Positions 1 to 22,146 of a stretch of DNA of 64,000 bases are shown here, in pieces. The stretch is from the NCBI RefSeq assembly GCF_000002235.5, contig NW_022145613.1:10478429-10542428 (forward strand). Direction: 5' to 3'. Positions within the stretch are counted from its first letter, which is position 1. The number at the start of each line of letters is the position of its first letter. The position numbers were made by a program, and so were the translations under genes. The notes beneath the pieces were generated by a model that was given only the letters and a program-made list of their open reading frames with translations, did not search any database and was not told the origin of the DNA. The DNA comes from Strongylocentrotus purpuratus (taxonomy: Eukaryota > Echinodermata > Echinoidea > Camarodonta > Strongylocentrotidae).

Positions 1-813
1 TACTAAATTCCCTATAGGACAAATCACTTATTAATTTGATGCAATGTCATAGAAGCATACCCGCCAAAATGCTAGGCCGGTGCAGGAGGGGCACCCAACC
101 CTTCCCCTCCAACAGGGCCCCCACCCAACTACTCTGTTCCCAAGTCCCATAAAGAATATTTTACAATTAAATTTGTGTTAGCAGGCGGTACTTAGCATCA
201 ACTTTCACACAATCAACCTCTCTGGATAGGTTCTTGACATTGACTGTATTTCAAAGGGACAACATTAATTCTTTCAAGGATGTTGGCCTGCTGAGCTAGC
301 TGAGTAGGAAATGAAAAAGGAAGACTACCAAAAGCAACGCAGCATATAGGAGTCTTCTCATTTCGGCACAAAATAATGAGGCAAAATTTCTCATCTTATA
401 CATCTTCATCCCAAGCACCTGCTCGTAAAGTTCAAAGGTTAAGTGGTCATACTTGGAAGAGCCGACTCAGACACACGATTGACCTTGGGAATGTTAATAA
501 ACCGCCTTCTTAGTATTCAGTCATGTAGTGCAGCTGAAAATTACACGACGCCCCCGTGCTTTGAACTCAGTTACCCCCGCGTTTACCAAGACCGCTCGAT
601 GACACGGACAAATATGTTAGCATTTATAAACAAGAACCCTCTGTAGAGTCTAAATGTGAAGGATTATCAAAATCCTTTTGATCCTTTAAAAAAAAAGTTT
701 CAAGTAAAATGCTTTTGTTGTACAGAACTGTTAAACATGGAAGCTGATTTCATCTAACGTCATTTCTTCTTATTCTTATACCCCTTTTTTAAAGCATTTT
801 ATTATCCTAAGTA
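1..813. other. Intergenic, no gene seen
   Basis: Short open frames only, none with a recognisable domain or splice context. Confidence 0.5.
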
Positions 814-1513
814 CACTGTCGCTCATAAAGTTGGAATATTTTTGTTTTACCCCAATTTATGGAATATTTTTGTTTTACCCCAATTTATGGAATTATTTTA
901 AAAATAATTAAAAAATAATAAATCTAGATAATAGTATACCTTCTCAGATCTAATTGAATAATAATTTGACAATGTGTGTTTTGCGTGACTGCTAAAGCAT
1001 GTGCATGCTACTATGCTTATCAACTAGGGGACCTACGCCCTTAAGTCATAAATGACAGTAATGAGGATTAATGCCCCACAAAAGGGCACTAATATAGCAC
1101 ATCGACACGGTTTTGATCCTGGGGCCTCACAGTTACGAGGCCACTGCTTTGTCACTGAACCATGACTGTACGCAGCGGGGACTAGGGTAGGGGGCAGTTT
1201 TCATTAAAAAAAAACCTGAAGTCAAATTTTCAATAATTTATTGCATTTTACCCCGGTCCCCAACATACAAAAATCCTCTGGACGGCCATGCTTTATGGCT
1301 CAAGGCATGGGCGCAAGGGCGTAGGTCCCCTAGCTGATAAGCATAGTAGCATACACATGCTTTAGCAGTCACGCAAAACACATTGTCAAATTATTATTCA
1401 ATAAATTCTGAGAATGTGTACTATTATCTAGATCTATTATTTTTAAATTATTTTTAAAATAATTCCATAAATTGGGGTTAAACAAAAATATTCCAACTTT
1501 ATGAGCGACAGTG
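814..1513. mobile_element. Tc1/mariner-type MITE with about 200-bp inverted repeats
   Basis: Ends CACTGTCGCTCATAAAGTTG (814) and its complement (to 1513), each flanked by TA, the Tc1/mariner target. Arms continue inward about 200 bp (CTAGGGGACCTACGCCC and complement). The left arm has a 28-bp segment duplicated in tandem at 838-893. No transposase reading frame. Confidence 0.75.
1057..1171 (-). mobile_element. SINE nested in the Tc1-type MITE
   Basis: Minus-strand tRNA-like head (ATGGTTCAGTGACAAAGCAG, then GGATCAAAACC as a decayed box B). The tail AGTGCCC...GCATTAATCCTCATTAC is the one found at 46209-46327. Clearly older and more decayed than the array copies. Confidence 0.65.
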
Positions 1514-2814
1514 TATGTGAAGATTATAGAACGAGCACCGTTTAGGATCAAGTAACTTTAAGAACAAGTTGTCATCCAGGAAGGTCGTCAGAGTCCTCGT
1601 TTTCGCGACGTCATTCACAAATAAAGTTCATCAACCTTTTGTAGCCGTCAGGGTTTTTGCCTAGATGGCAAACATTTAATAAAAATGGAATAGAAAACAA
1701 CAAGAATAATAAAGAATAAGCCGTGAATGTTATGTTGCTTAGCTTTTGGATATGCCTTGTCAAACGAAAGTTCAAAACCCGCCAGTCGGGTCGCTGCCTC
1801 GGGGATCAAGCCCAAAGAATTGAATGTCATAAGAAAACAAAATGTCATATTAACAGCAAAAGCATTACGAGCTCGCAAAGATTTTGAAAAATCAAATCAA
1901 GGGAAATTTCATTATCGTATTGTATATCCCCTAAAAAAAAATCATGTTCGGATTACTTTATAAGTCCCCACGCTGTTCTAGAATTATTATTTTTTTTGGG
2001 GGGGGGGGGGTGGGGGGGGGGCTTTGGGATCGGGTTGTTCTTGTATGCATGGCTACACATCCCTCACGAAAATTATAAAATTATAAAGGTGATGTATAAT
2101 GCTATTGATATTTGGTTTGGTTTATAGCAAAATCACATCAAACAAGCAGCTCGCAGGCTGAAAATGTTCAATTTACAAACAACTTAGAAATATAGAGAGA
2201 TATAAACATATAAAAAACTAAATTACATATTGTTGGTCAACTTTTGCAGAAATTATTTAGCATTGGTAAGATGAAATCGAAATTGCAAAACAAAGTTATA
2301 AGTTTAATGTAATAATACACTTTCATGTTAAAAGACCAAGAAGGTGGAAAGGAGAGAATGGAGAAGAGAAATGGAAGTTGTTTGAGCGAAAGAGTTGAGA
2401 AAGTATTTGACAATTGCTATACAAACATTTCTATTACAAAAATTGAAATTAAACATAAAAATACGTAATGGAAGAGATGAAATTCAACCATAAAAATCAA
2501 AATGACAGTCTCTATTCCGTTTCCCCCATTAATATTGCGATGAGTTGATTTTTGGACAGTGTTTACGATTGTGAGGACATCCACAACAACAACACCTACA
2601 ACAACAACAAGTAACGAAACTTTCCGTCGAGAAGGGGAAGCCAGCCTAAGACTTTGTAAAATCATAAATCAACGGAGTGACGATCACTCTAAAACGCTTT
2701 TATTTTTATGTCATTCTGCATTATGAGCGGGCCTATGGGACGGTGGCGGGTGACAGTCATGAGGATCGTGTTAGAAACGCTCTATACAATGTCTATCATA
2801 AATGACCGTGTGCT
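1514..2814. other. Intergenic, G-tract and no gene
   Basis: Holds a broken poly-G run at 1998-2031 and AT-rich DNA. The short open frames on both strands look random. Confidence 0.5.
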
Positions 2815-2960
2815 AACAAGGCTTCCAGGAACCAGTTTCACAAAACTTTTTTTCAATGACAGATGACACAAATCAGTGACCAATCTGCCGATAACCAATC
2901 AGAAGCAAGGATTTCACTAGCTTGTAACAAAAAAACCCATCTCTTGTGTAAGATGGTGCC
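2815..2960 (-). repeat. Dispersed repeat, copy A (CTGATTGGTTATC family)
   Basis: On the minus strand reads GAAATCCTTGCTTCTGATTG ... GTCATTGAAAAAAAGTTTTG. Matches 25430-25560 on the plus strand at roughly 80 percent by eye. Probably a MITE; a related, more diverged sequence lies at 3575-3740. Confidence 0.6.
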
Positions 2961-3740
2961 TTTGACTGGCTCTCCAACCTTGACCTGTCCACAAAAGTGT
3001 TAAATTATTATTTTATAAAATTAATATCTCGATCTGATAAAGCTGTAATTCGTTCTACGAAATGAGATGATCAGAAGCGTGCATGATTGGACATAGATAC
3101 AACGGGACGAGGTTAGGTGATGCTGGTTAGTTTCACTTGGCGTTTTTCAGCCCTCCCGGGTTCGAAACTTTGAATGGTCTCAGACGTGAATGGACAATGC
3201 AGTCCGAATATAATCGACTTATCAATATTCGACTTGGGGGGGGGGGGGGGGGGTCAACTGCATTTCCATTCCGCTATAAACGCTTTTTTGTGCTGTTTTT
3301 TATTCCAGAAAGTACAATTGATTGTAACGAAGAGGAGATACATTATGTCTGAAATTTATAAGGTTGGTTTGATGTTACAAGTTCCACATTTGATTGATAA
3401 ATAATTATATTCATTAAAAAAACAAGTACTTTATCGACAACTTGACGTATGTGATTATTACGAACAGGGCCTGATTATGACAAAACAAAAACAACAAAGA
3501 AAAAAAAATAGAAAGGAGAAGGAAGGCAACAATGATTGCGGTGTAAACCTCAAAAGCATCATTCTACAATTCCCGAGTACATTTTGTATACACCCCCCGA
3601 GTCGAGTTTCATAAATACGAGTTTATGAACTGCCTCAATACATTGACAGATCTGCCTGCAGGCTACAGCCAATCAAAGGCAATAATTTCAGTAGCTAAAT
3701 TCAATTATGGCAACTATTTATGAAAAAGGGCCCGGATCAG

Positions 3741-4050
3741 TATAATATAATAATAGTTCAGTTCTACTATATAGCGCATAATACGTTATGAAATAACATC
3801 TCTATGCGCTTCCAAAGAGCTTTGGACTTTATTACCCTAGCTTTAGCTCCGGCAGCCTTATCAGCGCACAGTGAATTTCAAGGAATAATCCTACTATCCT
3901 ACAAGTCACCATTTACCTCACCTGGGTTGAGTGTGGCAAATGTAGATCAATGTCTTGCCAAAGGACATTAGTGCCGCGGCGGGACTCGAACCGCGTACCT
4001 TGTGATCGACAATCCGGTGACGTATCCACTCGACCACAACACTTCTACGT
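3741..4050 (-). mobile_element. Full-length tRNA-derived SINE
   Basis: Minus-strand head GTGGTCGAGTGGATACGTC with box B GGTTCGAGTCC, then a body with ATCTACATTTGCCACACTC, and a tail ending in TTCATAACGTATTATGCGC and an AT-rich run. About 300 bp. Fragments of the same body lie at 5998-6064 and 7938-8050. Confidence 0.75.
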
Positions 4051-5997
4051 GAAAAGTGCCTTAGAATTGGTTTGCTATATAGATAGATGGCGCAATAATA
4101 GTTCGTTGTAGAATTATTCATAAATCAACACCAGTCCTGTGTTTTCAACTAATCAACAGCAACAACAACAACGACCAAAGATGATGAATACAAATATTTA
4201 TCTTCTCACTGTGCTTGCGACTACTTCTTTTCAATAGAATAATACATTGAAACCAGAAAAATACACATTATGTTGTGAGAAAAACTTTCCTCATTTTATT
4301 TCGTCTGATGTTAATAATTAAACAGTCACGATCAATCTATACAAACCAAGTAAAACCACATCTAAATAATCAAAAAATAGTACTGTTTTGTCATCTGCCT
4401 GATAAATCCATTAATATGATAATGATATCAGTCTCCGTCCATAGACCATTACAAATATATATATTCAAATTTATGCACGATTACCTTTATATATATATCA
4501 TTGTATCTCAATAGTCAGATTGCAAATTACATGAATTAGTTGCTGCTAGGTTGGGCAAACATGGCTTGCCTTACCTAACAACGTGTGATGTATGCAATAC
4601 GCGTTCTCGTGAATTACAATTATTCGTAACAGGTGAATGAAATAATTTGTAACGAGGCACTTAACAAAGACGGATGCATTGAATTGTTTAACATTAGGAA
4701 ACTGGCCTATATGCAGCGCTATATATGGCTACAGATATATATATATACATACCTTTGTTATCAGTATGAGATGTAGTGAAAGACAGTTTAAGTCAGATTT
4801 TTGAAGATAGTGGCATTTTCTGCTCTTCGATTAGGAATGTATGTATTTGAATTTACAGATGAGAATACATTGCACTGTCAAACTTGAACATAGGAAGATT
4901 AATACTTCCGATATTAGCATAAAGATGAGAATATTAGCGCGCTAATCCTATGAAATAGGCGCTATTTATACAATTCAAAATTACTGAGTATTCTTCGTTT
5001 GTTTGTTTTATTCTATTTCTGCATTTTCAACATAATAAAATGTAATATACACACTAGGTACATATATATATATTATCAACTAAAGTAACAAAAATACATA
5101 TATAATCATATCAAAATATAAATCATTAAAAGTTATACCTTAAAAAAACCAAATAAGTTTCAAAATTGAAAAAATCCATAAGTACGCCGTCTTAAGCTGG
5201 AGCTTATATGTATTGTCATGATCATTATTTAGAGATGGGAATGCAAATTTACATCATCATAGATTTAAGAATACATCTGTATCGGAATATAGTTATCCAT
5301 ACATCAACGTATAGATTTGAATTCATTGATCTTTCACTATCTTATAATGTGAATACATTAAGTTACACAGGCGAATACATTAACCGCATTGTGAAGTCAG
5401 TTAAAAAGGGAGTACATTTTAATACTGAAAGATATCAAAATTGTTACTTGTCATGGCGTTCCCAGCGGGTATTCCCCTGCATTCTTAGAATGTTACTGTC
5501 ACACACATCATATATTTTTTTTAATGATAGAAATGCATACAAATTTATTTACAAAAATGGCGGTTGAAAACAAGGTATGAAACGTTTAATTATCTAAATT
5601 ATTTTTCTCCAAAAATAGATTTAGCATAGCGTGTGCTATCTAGGTTGTTTCGCTGCCACTGCCAACATTGGTTAATCACACACGCGTTATCTCGTATTGT
5701 CACCGTCATATTGACCCTCTCAGGGTTAACAGCCAAGTTTGCAAACACATCCATGTATATACGAAGAAAGACAATATTGTGAGGCACGTTTTCAACCATG
5801 CCTTTTCTCCACTATTTCTTTCTTCTCCTCCCCTTTTCTGGCCCATGATATCATTACCCGGCCAACTCAAAACGATGACAGAATTGGCAACTGAATATAG
5901 AGGCTTAAGGCTGCGTTCAGGAGATTCCATATATTATGTAACTGGTATGGAACCATTTTGAATAAATTTAATTAAAAAGTCAAAGTGCTCTTGGCAA
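4051..5997. other. AT-rich stretch downstream of gene A, no gene seen
   Basis: Contains short AT dinucleotide runs (about 4462, 4730, 5062) and scattered GAATACATT phrases. The 119-codon open frame at 5208-5567 has no domain and biased AT-rich composition, so it is not called. Confidence 0.5.
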
Positions 5998-6064
5998 CTA
6001 TTTACCTCACTTGGGTGGAGTGTGGCAAATGTAGATTACGTCTTACCAAAGGACGTTAGTGTTG
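5998..6064 (-). mobile_element. SINE fragment (body of the 3741-4050 family)
   Basis: TATTTACCTCACTTGGGTGG ... GTGGCAAATGTAGATTACG matches 3908-3975. Lies just beyond the stop of gene A, probably in or after its 3' UTR. Confidence 0.65.
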
Positions 6065-6219
6065 TAGAAGTAAGTTTACTGTTGAGTTGTTGCATAAGGA
6101 CTTTGAATGAGCTCCTAATTATTATACAGGCACCGTGGTTATCTCTAGACCACTTGAGGCCTGTACGGATGAGTCTGCATGTTTTTCACCATGTGGCTTG
6201 ATTGTGCCATGAATGGTTC

Positions 6220-15428
<9,209 letters not shown>

Positions 15429-15878
15429 CGTTAAAAGTGTTCAGTGAACGCGGTGGGTTGAATGCTCACTGTATCCACTGTCCTACATGAGATAGAATTC
15501 AAAGCATCGATAGGTGTGGGCCAATGAAGCAAAGTTCTTCTTTTTTAATCCCTATCTGTTTCATTAACCATGACTTTAAAAATGAACGCAAACAATTATA
15601 ACTGTTAGAAATTGACTAAGTAACTAACTGTAAAGAAAATTACACAACTTTACACTGCAAACTCGTTGTGTAAAGTCGTGTAGTTTTTGTATACAACTAC
15701 ACAACCCCTGTGTAAGAAGTGAACCACCCAATGTTGGGTAAAGTCGTCAGACAACAAATTTGCAGAGTACCATAAGTCCATTAAAGCCCCATAAAAGACC
15801 AAGACGGTATAAGATAGTACCCTGAAGTAATAGAATAGAAATACAAATATTGATTGTTATACATGCACTGCCATAACC

Positions 15879-16032
15879 AGTGGCGTACGCAGGATTCAAG
15901 GGGGGGGGGGGGGGTTTAAAATCAAAAGGGGGGGGGGTTTCCAAAAAAACATACATAAAACATACACATAAAAAAAACTCGAGGGGGGGGGGGGGTTAAC
16001 CCCAAAACCACCCCCTGCGTACGCGCCTGGCC
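15879..16032. mobile_element. Short element with GCGTACGCAGG inverted ends and poly-G tracts
   Basis: Left end CCAGTGGCGTACGCAGG, right end the complement of CCAGGCGCGTACGCAGG, with three G tracts and one poly-A stretch inside. Similar GGCGTAC plus G-tract starts occur near 23160. Confidence 0.6.
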
Positions 16033-16199
16033 ATGACTTATAAAGTTGATCTCTCTCATATACATTTCCATTATCTTTTTTTCTCGGTCATACCATAGTA
16101 GCTGACACATGCAGAGGGAACATGTGTCTCTCGAACACGATGTTAGCTATAGGACCCCCATGCAGAGGCGGCTGATCCGAGGGAGGGGGGGGGGCAAGT

Positions 16200-16360
16200 A
16201 CCTCTAAAGTGCCCTTTTTTAACTTGAGGAAAGTGCCCCTTTTATTTATAATAGGTGCCCGTTTCGCATTATTTTAAGTGCCTCTTACAACCTGTGATAA
16301 GTGCCCCCTTCACCGATGATAATTGCTCCTATTCAAATCTAAGAGGTGCCTATTTTCAAG
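16200..16360. repeat. Degenerate 30-40-bp tandem repeat
   Basis: Five or so periods around AAGTGCCCCTTTT. No coding signal. Confidence 0.6.
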
Positions 16361-18320
16361 GGAATAGTTTCTCCGATATTAATAATTGTAAACATTTTAT
16401 ATCCGACTTTTTATTTTTCAAATGAAGAAGCTATAAAAATATGTTCTCCTTTCTTTTTATTTTGTATCTCTCTTCCTGGTCTCAAAAAGTATTAATAAAA
16501 TGTCATCTTTGTATGTCATTCTATACTGCAGTCAATATCAATTTCCTCTGGGCCTTAAATACTATTTTTGAACGAGACGTTTCAAGTACAGAGCTGTTGA
16601 AGATACACTAAACTTGTAATAATCTGCTGGCAGTTGCATTGACTACAACCGATGAAAGAACCAAGGCCACCGTGGAGAAGGCAAACCTCGGTCCGTATTT
16701 TAACAAAATGTAAACCCAACATAGGGCTTAATTGTTCAATCATCGGGTTTAACAAGGGAAAGTAGTATGCAGTCCAAGTTTTCTTTAAAAAGATCTTAGT
16801 GGAACCACGGTCGAGTTTACCTATTAAAACGGGGTCTTACTCTGTTAAATTTAGAATTTCGCCCAAATTGTCTTATTCATGGTTCAAAGGTACCTACCCC
16901 ATGTAAAGAAGAAGGAATTGTGTGCGCATTTTGGTTTACATACTAAGATTTACTCGTGGGATCGTGGGATTAGAAAATGCAATACAATGTGTAAAGTTTG
17001 GAAATACAAAAAGAAAAATCATTCAGTCGCTTGGTAGTTACACTAACTTACACGCAAATCTTCGTATTAAGGGGAAGGGGGTGCATACTCTTATTCGTTT
17101 GGAAGCTTTCCCGAATATGTCGCCCCTCCCCATGCCGTAATAAACGACCGTCGACACCTCGCCCACGCATGAAACTAATGTAATTTTACATGGTAATCAG
17201 CTGAGCACCACATTTATTAAACTATTGTGACACCACTAACGCCTACGAGAGAAGTTTTATTAGAATTTATTTATTTATTCAGTATTATTTAGTAATTTAA
17301 GTCAAATTATTTGTGTAGAAGTTAAAATATTTTGTCCTTACGTTACCGACAACTTAAGATTTAATGATTTACTCGTTTTGAAAACCATACTGTTGCTTAG
17401 ATTACACAACATGTAATGTACAATGTATAATTATACTTTTGATGCTGATCACGTTCAGAGTTTAAAAATGCGTACCTTAGACTTGCTCCGGTAGACACAC
17501 TATCCACAATTCAAGAACAGTAATTAAATAGATCTAAATCCTAAAAAGCTTAGACTAGCCTCGTCGGAAACAACATCCAGTGGGGAAAGCATTAAAGAGC
17601 ACGCGGGGGGGGGGGATTTGTCCCCTATTCGAATGCTGAAAACAGAAGGGAAAAAAAAAGCTAGAAAAGAGAGAGCAAGAAAAAAGGAAAAGACCCTTGC
17701 AATGGGTAAACCCATGCTACGCAACTAAAAGTGTTCAAAGTTGGAATTAAATTAACCCTAAATATCTCGGACTAACCCTAGTGAAAACAAAACAAAAAAC
17801 TAATGGCCTATTCACTTTCAAAGTAGGAATTCAATATATCCTAAATATCGTGGTATTATTTTCACATACGGGATCAGATTGGCACTTGTACAGGTCAATA
17901 GACCAAGTCTGGTTTTACAAACACGGTTTACATCCACTGTATTTACTGGCCCTCCTGTATTACATTCTGGCGTGCTCAAGACACCGTGAGTGGTTGAGAG
18001 CTACAAGATTCACTTGATCTTTTTTTTGGGGTCACCAAATCAGACAAAATTAATACAAACAGGCACAACGTGGCTCTTTCATGGTATATGATTCAAAAGT
18101 GCAAAGTCCACAGAGGTTATGATGTTTTGTGTCAGACTGGACGTACATTGCCATGGTAAATTGCCGTTTGGTATACACTGAGTCCATTTACTACATGGTC
18201 TCAAAATCATGTCGTCTACTTATACCCCACCACAACAATCGACCAGATGTTCGTAGGTTGGTCAACCAACGCTCCAACAATGAAGCTAAATCTGAAGACT
18301 CAAGCTTCTTTGGTAACACT

Positions 18321-18372
18321 TAATCCTAATCCTAATCCTAACTCTTAACTCTAACCCTATCCCTAACTCTAA
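18321..18372 (+). repeat. Degenerate telomere-like CCTAA repeat
   Basis: TAATCCTAATCCTAACTC ... CTAACCCTATCCC: about eight imperfect periods of six to seven bases. Interstitial and decayed. Confidence 0.5.
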
Positions 18373-18532
18373 CCGCAAGTCTTAGACGTTCATGTACATA
18401 AACCTTATTGGTGGGGTATTATGAAGTTAAGTCTAATAACATTAAAGCGCACATTTTGTTGATTATGTCTGCTGTCTCATATCACCTTTCCGTCTCAATG
18501 ATAGCTAGATGCTCGATCCAGGAAACGCCATT

Positions 18533-18864
18533 ATAGTGTGGTACGTACGGTATGTCACTGAAACAGCTCCCGGATGATTTTTGTGCCACAGTTGTTTTTT
18601 TGCATTTTTGGATTCATTGGGGTCCAAGCTATCAGAAATTGATGGGGTTCAAATTTTCCCGAAGACACCAAATTTCCCTATTGCGCGTTATATGTCATTT
18701 TGGCGCCCTATATGGACCCCCATAGAAATGAAGGAGGGGTCTGAAAATTTGAACCCCATCATTTTTGGCCGATTGGGACCCTTTTGAAGCCAAAACAGCA
18801 ACAACAAAAAAAAAATCAACTTTGGCACAAAAATCCTACGGGATTACATACCATACCGCACTAT
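18533..18864. mobile_element. Fold-back MITE, about 330 bp
   Basis: Ends ATAGTGTGGTA and the complement of ATAGTGCGGTA. Further matches inward are GATTTTTGTGCCA and GATGGGGTTCAAATTTTC. The two halves form one long imperfect hairpin. No coding capacity. Confidence 0.7.
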
Positions 18865-21800
18865 TATGAGGGAGGTACAGTACCGTTTTTAATTTAGTGA
18901 CTTGTATCAACTAAGTCGATAACCCTACCATATAGCTTGCAACAGGACGGAGCATCAAGAATAATTATGTTTTGATTGCAATCTTAATTGATTCACTTGG
19001 TAATTAACGCATTAGACACAAACAATTAACAAACAATACCATTTGCCAATAAAATATGAGTGTATTTGCTCACCTGCACGTACTTTGTGAAAACGAACAG
19101 GATCCGGAAACAATGCAGTTCACTCCGATCCCTTTTCTATTTCACACACATTTACGTCTATCTAATTGAGATCAAGACGAGGGTGGGTACTACGTGTCCG
19201 TCAAATAATATTAATTAAAGTATTATAAATTGCTTGCATGCAGTCACATCAGTATAAAGACATGCGAAAGTTAAACACTCCAGTCATAACAGAGATATTT
19301 CCAAAAAGGCTGTAGAAGTATATACACGTACGTGTGTGTAGAAACCTATTTACTAAAACTGAATGGCTGAAAAAAGAACTCTTTGTATGATTCATGGGCG
19401 TAGAATAGAGTGTACAGTGCACGGATGTGCACCCATCCATGATTTGTATTGATATGTATGAAAGCATGCTAGATCTGCAGCATTATTGTTACAGAATTAT
19501 ACACTTTGCCGTATGGCATCGACCTATATATGGCCCAGCCAAGCGTGAAAATAGTCTATTGTATTATACAGCTTAATTGTATTGATACAGGCCGGGTGTT
19601 CCTGAAAAGGAAACACACACAGATTCATTAGTAAATAGACCATAAATTATTTGTAATGTAATAAAACATCCGGCAGGGGGCGGGTTCTCAAATAATTGAG
19701 ACATACGTGTTTGCATCCCGGGGGTCTCAGTCATGTAAAAATACTGTAAACATGCGTGGCACAGGAATTCTAGACACCCCCTAAACGAGGATTTCTTCTG
19801 AAGCCAAAATACACCCTAAATGAGGATTTCGCGTGTTTTTTTCCCCCGAATTCACACCCTGAACGGGTATTTCAAAAAATGTACCCCTAAACAAGTATTG
19901 TAAAATTGTAACCACTTGAGCGTTTGATATGCGATAAGGATTACCATTTCAGTTGTTGACAATGTAAAATAAATCAAATTATAAAATTCACAATGTGAAA
20001 AAATTATTTCAATATCCTAATTCTAATTAGTCCTTTCTTTGGAGAAAAAAAACCTTTCAATTTTGTCATGTAGTGTTTACAAAAAGTACACAATTTACAT
20101 TGAACAGTTACTATTCTACTCTGCAAAACAAAGTTTTAGGGAACAGCTATAGGTGTGAGACTTGTTAGGTCTGGGTTAGTATCGTGGGCATCCATCTTGA
20201 TCTACTGAAGATCTAAAGACCGGCAGGCGCAGGCGGCGGCCGGTAGTCTCGCTAATGGGCATTATTACCCCTCCTAGGTCTGGCCGGCCTGAGGGCTAGA
20301 AGAAACACCTAAACGCGTACACCGGCGCGTACAGAGCAGGATTTTGGACCATTTTGAAAAAGTACTCTTTTTCTCGAAAGTGGCCCAAAATGGACTTTTC
20401 TGGACCCCTAAATGGTGGACCGTGTCCATTCTATATTAAAAAACACCTTTATACGCGTTTTCTTGGTCACGCATGCTTACAATATTTATATTTGAGATCC
20501 CCGGGGCATGCATGCATGGCAAACACCCCCAAAATGGTGAAAATCAATGGGTCTATATTTCGAGAAAAATCTGCCAAAATGACCCTTAAAAATGGGAAGG
20601 GGTTTCGAGGTTTGAGCGGCACACCCTCGTGCAATCAAATCTGAGAAAAGAATTATGGATAATTCATTATGGATCGTCTATAATTCATATAGTCCTACTA
20701 AAATATTATTATTTACATTAAACAGGTTAAAATGAAATAATTTGTAACATATTCTTTTTTTATGGCAACGATTTATACATAATTTTGATTACATTACGAA
20801 AATAGCATGTTACTTAATAAGCCCAAAATAAATGTATGTTCATTCATGTAGGCCTATAGGCCTTCATCATTGGAAAGCTCATGTTCTCTTATTAGGCTAC
20901 ATTATGACCTCAACAAAATACGGGACAAAATATGAACAAACAATTCACGCAAAAGCGACATTCGGGTAGTTTGAAGTTGCACTGCTGACAGAAACAAATT
21001 TTGTCCAAAATAAAGTCCATGACTGCTTAATTTGCTTCATTGGCCTTGAGCTTGAGAGACAGACAATGATCTCCGACCTCAATTCTCGCTACCCTAAATA
21101 GGTACGAAAATCTCGAAATTCGCGAGACGAGGTAATTTTCACTCTCTCGGGTCGTCACTACAACTTCCGGTATAGAGTCCCATCCCGCTGGCGCTAGCGC
21201 CTGTGTTCGCTGTGCAGAGTTTTCTCGCACGCTAAAATCGATGCCAATCAGTGTAATTTGTACAGATTATAATATGCAATGGAAAGCTTCGGGCAGAATT
21301 AGTGACTTTAGCACAAAAGGCCGTTAAACTCTACCGTGAAAGAGAGGGTTGTGATCACGAACGCCTGCACAGGAAGCTGTAATGTCGAAAAGCTATCCCA
21401 TAATGCAATGCGCGTTTTCAGGATTTTCCCCGGATCTCGGCAGAATCGCTATTTGGGGTAGCGAGAATTATTGTAAATGCACGTCATAATCATATTAGTA
21501 ATAGGACGATTACGCATGACTGAGATTAAACAATTCGTGTTTTGTTCAATTGTCTTATTTTAAATTCCTGTAACAAAATATGTTCGCATGCCTAACCAAT
21601 TACACATTATTATGCCCGATTACTCATGCGTGATCAATCGATCGTCGTATGGAACAAAATAATATAAGTTTTTCATTGTTCTGTAGTAAATACAAAAATA
21701 AAACAAAACATGTAGCAGCCATCCACTTATTTGAACAATCAGGTTTCTGAAATCAGATATGTGTGGTTTATTGATCAAATATTATTGTTGATTTCATAAT

Positions 21801-22146
21801 GGAAGAAAAAAATTCTGTGATGTGCACTTTTAACCAGAAATCAATTTAGGATCATTGAGTAAGGCGTTTAAAAAAAATTGTATTGTCCTCTGCGATCGAC
21901 CTCAAAATTTTGAAATCTACAGTCGGCTTTTTAATAAAAAAAATTAAAACGTTTTTTAAAAAACAAATTTAATGAATACAATTATGTATTAAAAGTGTTA
22001 AAAACTGAGAAATATCAGCCCAAAGAGGGAGAAAAAAAAAAAGAGTGGAAAAAAAGAGATTTTTTTTCTCGACCGACCGACCCATGCTTTGGCACCTAAA
22101 GGGCAATTTAACATTTTTTTGTAGGCCTAATTTATAACCATACCAT
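18865..22146. other. Intergenic, repeats and no gene
   Basis: Contains degenerate CACCCTAAACGAGGATTTC repeats at about 19770-19900, a C-rich patch at 20280-20640, and a CpG-richer interval at 21040-21480. The last has CTCGCTACCC in opposite orientations and could be a promoter of an unseen transcript; evidence is too thin to call it. Confidence 0.4.

Larger units (their letters stand above)
15429..18532. other. Intergenic region upstream of gene A, no exon recognised
   Basis: Would contain any 5' UTR exon and promoter of gene A, but no TATA or initiator context stood out. Includes the G-rich element at 15879-16032, degenerate GTGCCCC repeats at 16200-16360 and a G run at 17607. Confidence 0.45.

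Noticed and set aside
5208-5567. 119-codon protein
   Set aside because: No domain, AT-driven composition, no splice or promoter context.
18218-18424. MITE with TACCCCACC ends
   Set aside because: Only about ten bases pair and no target duplication was visible.
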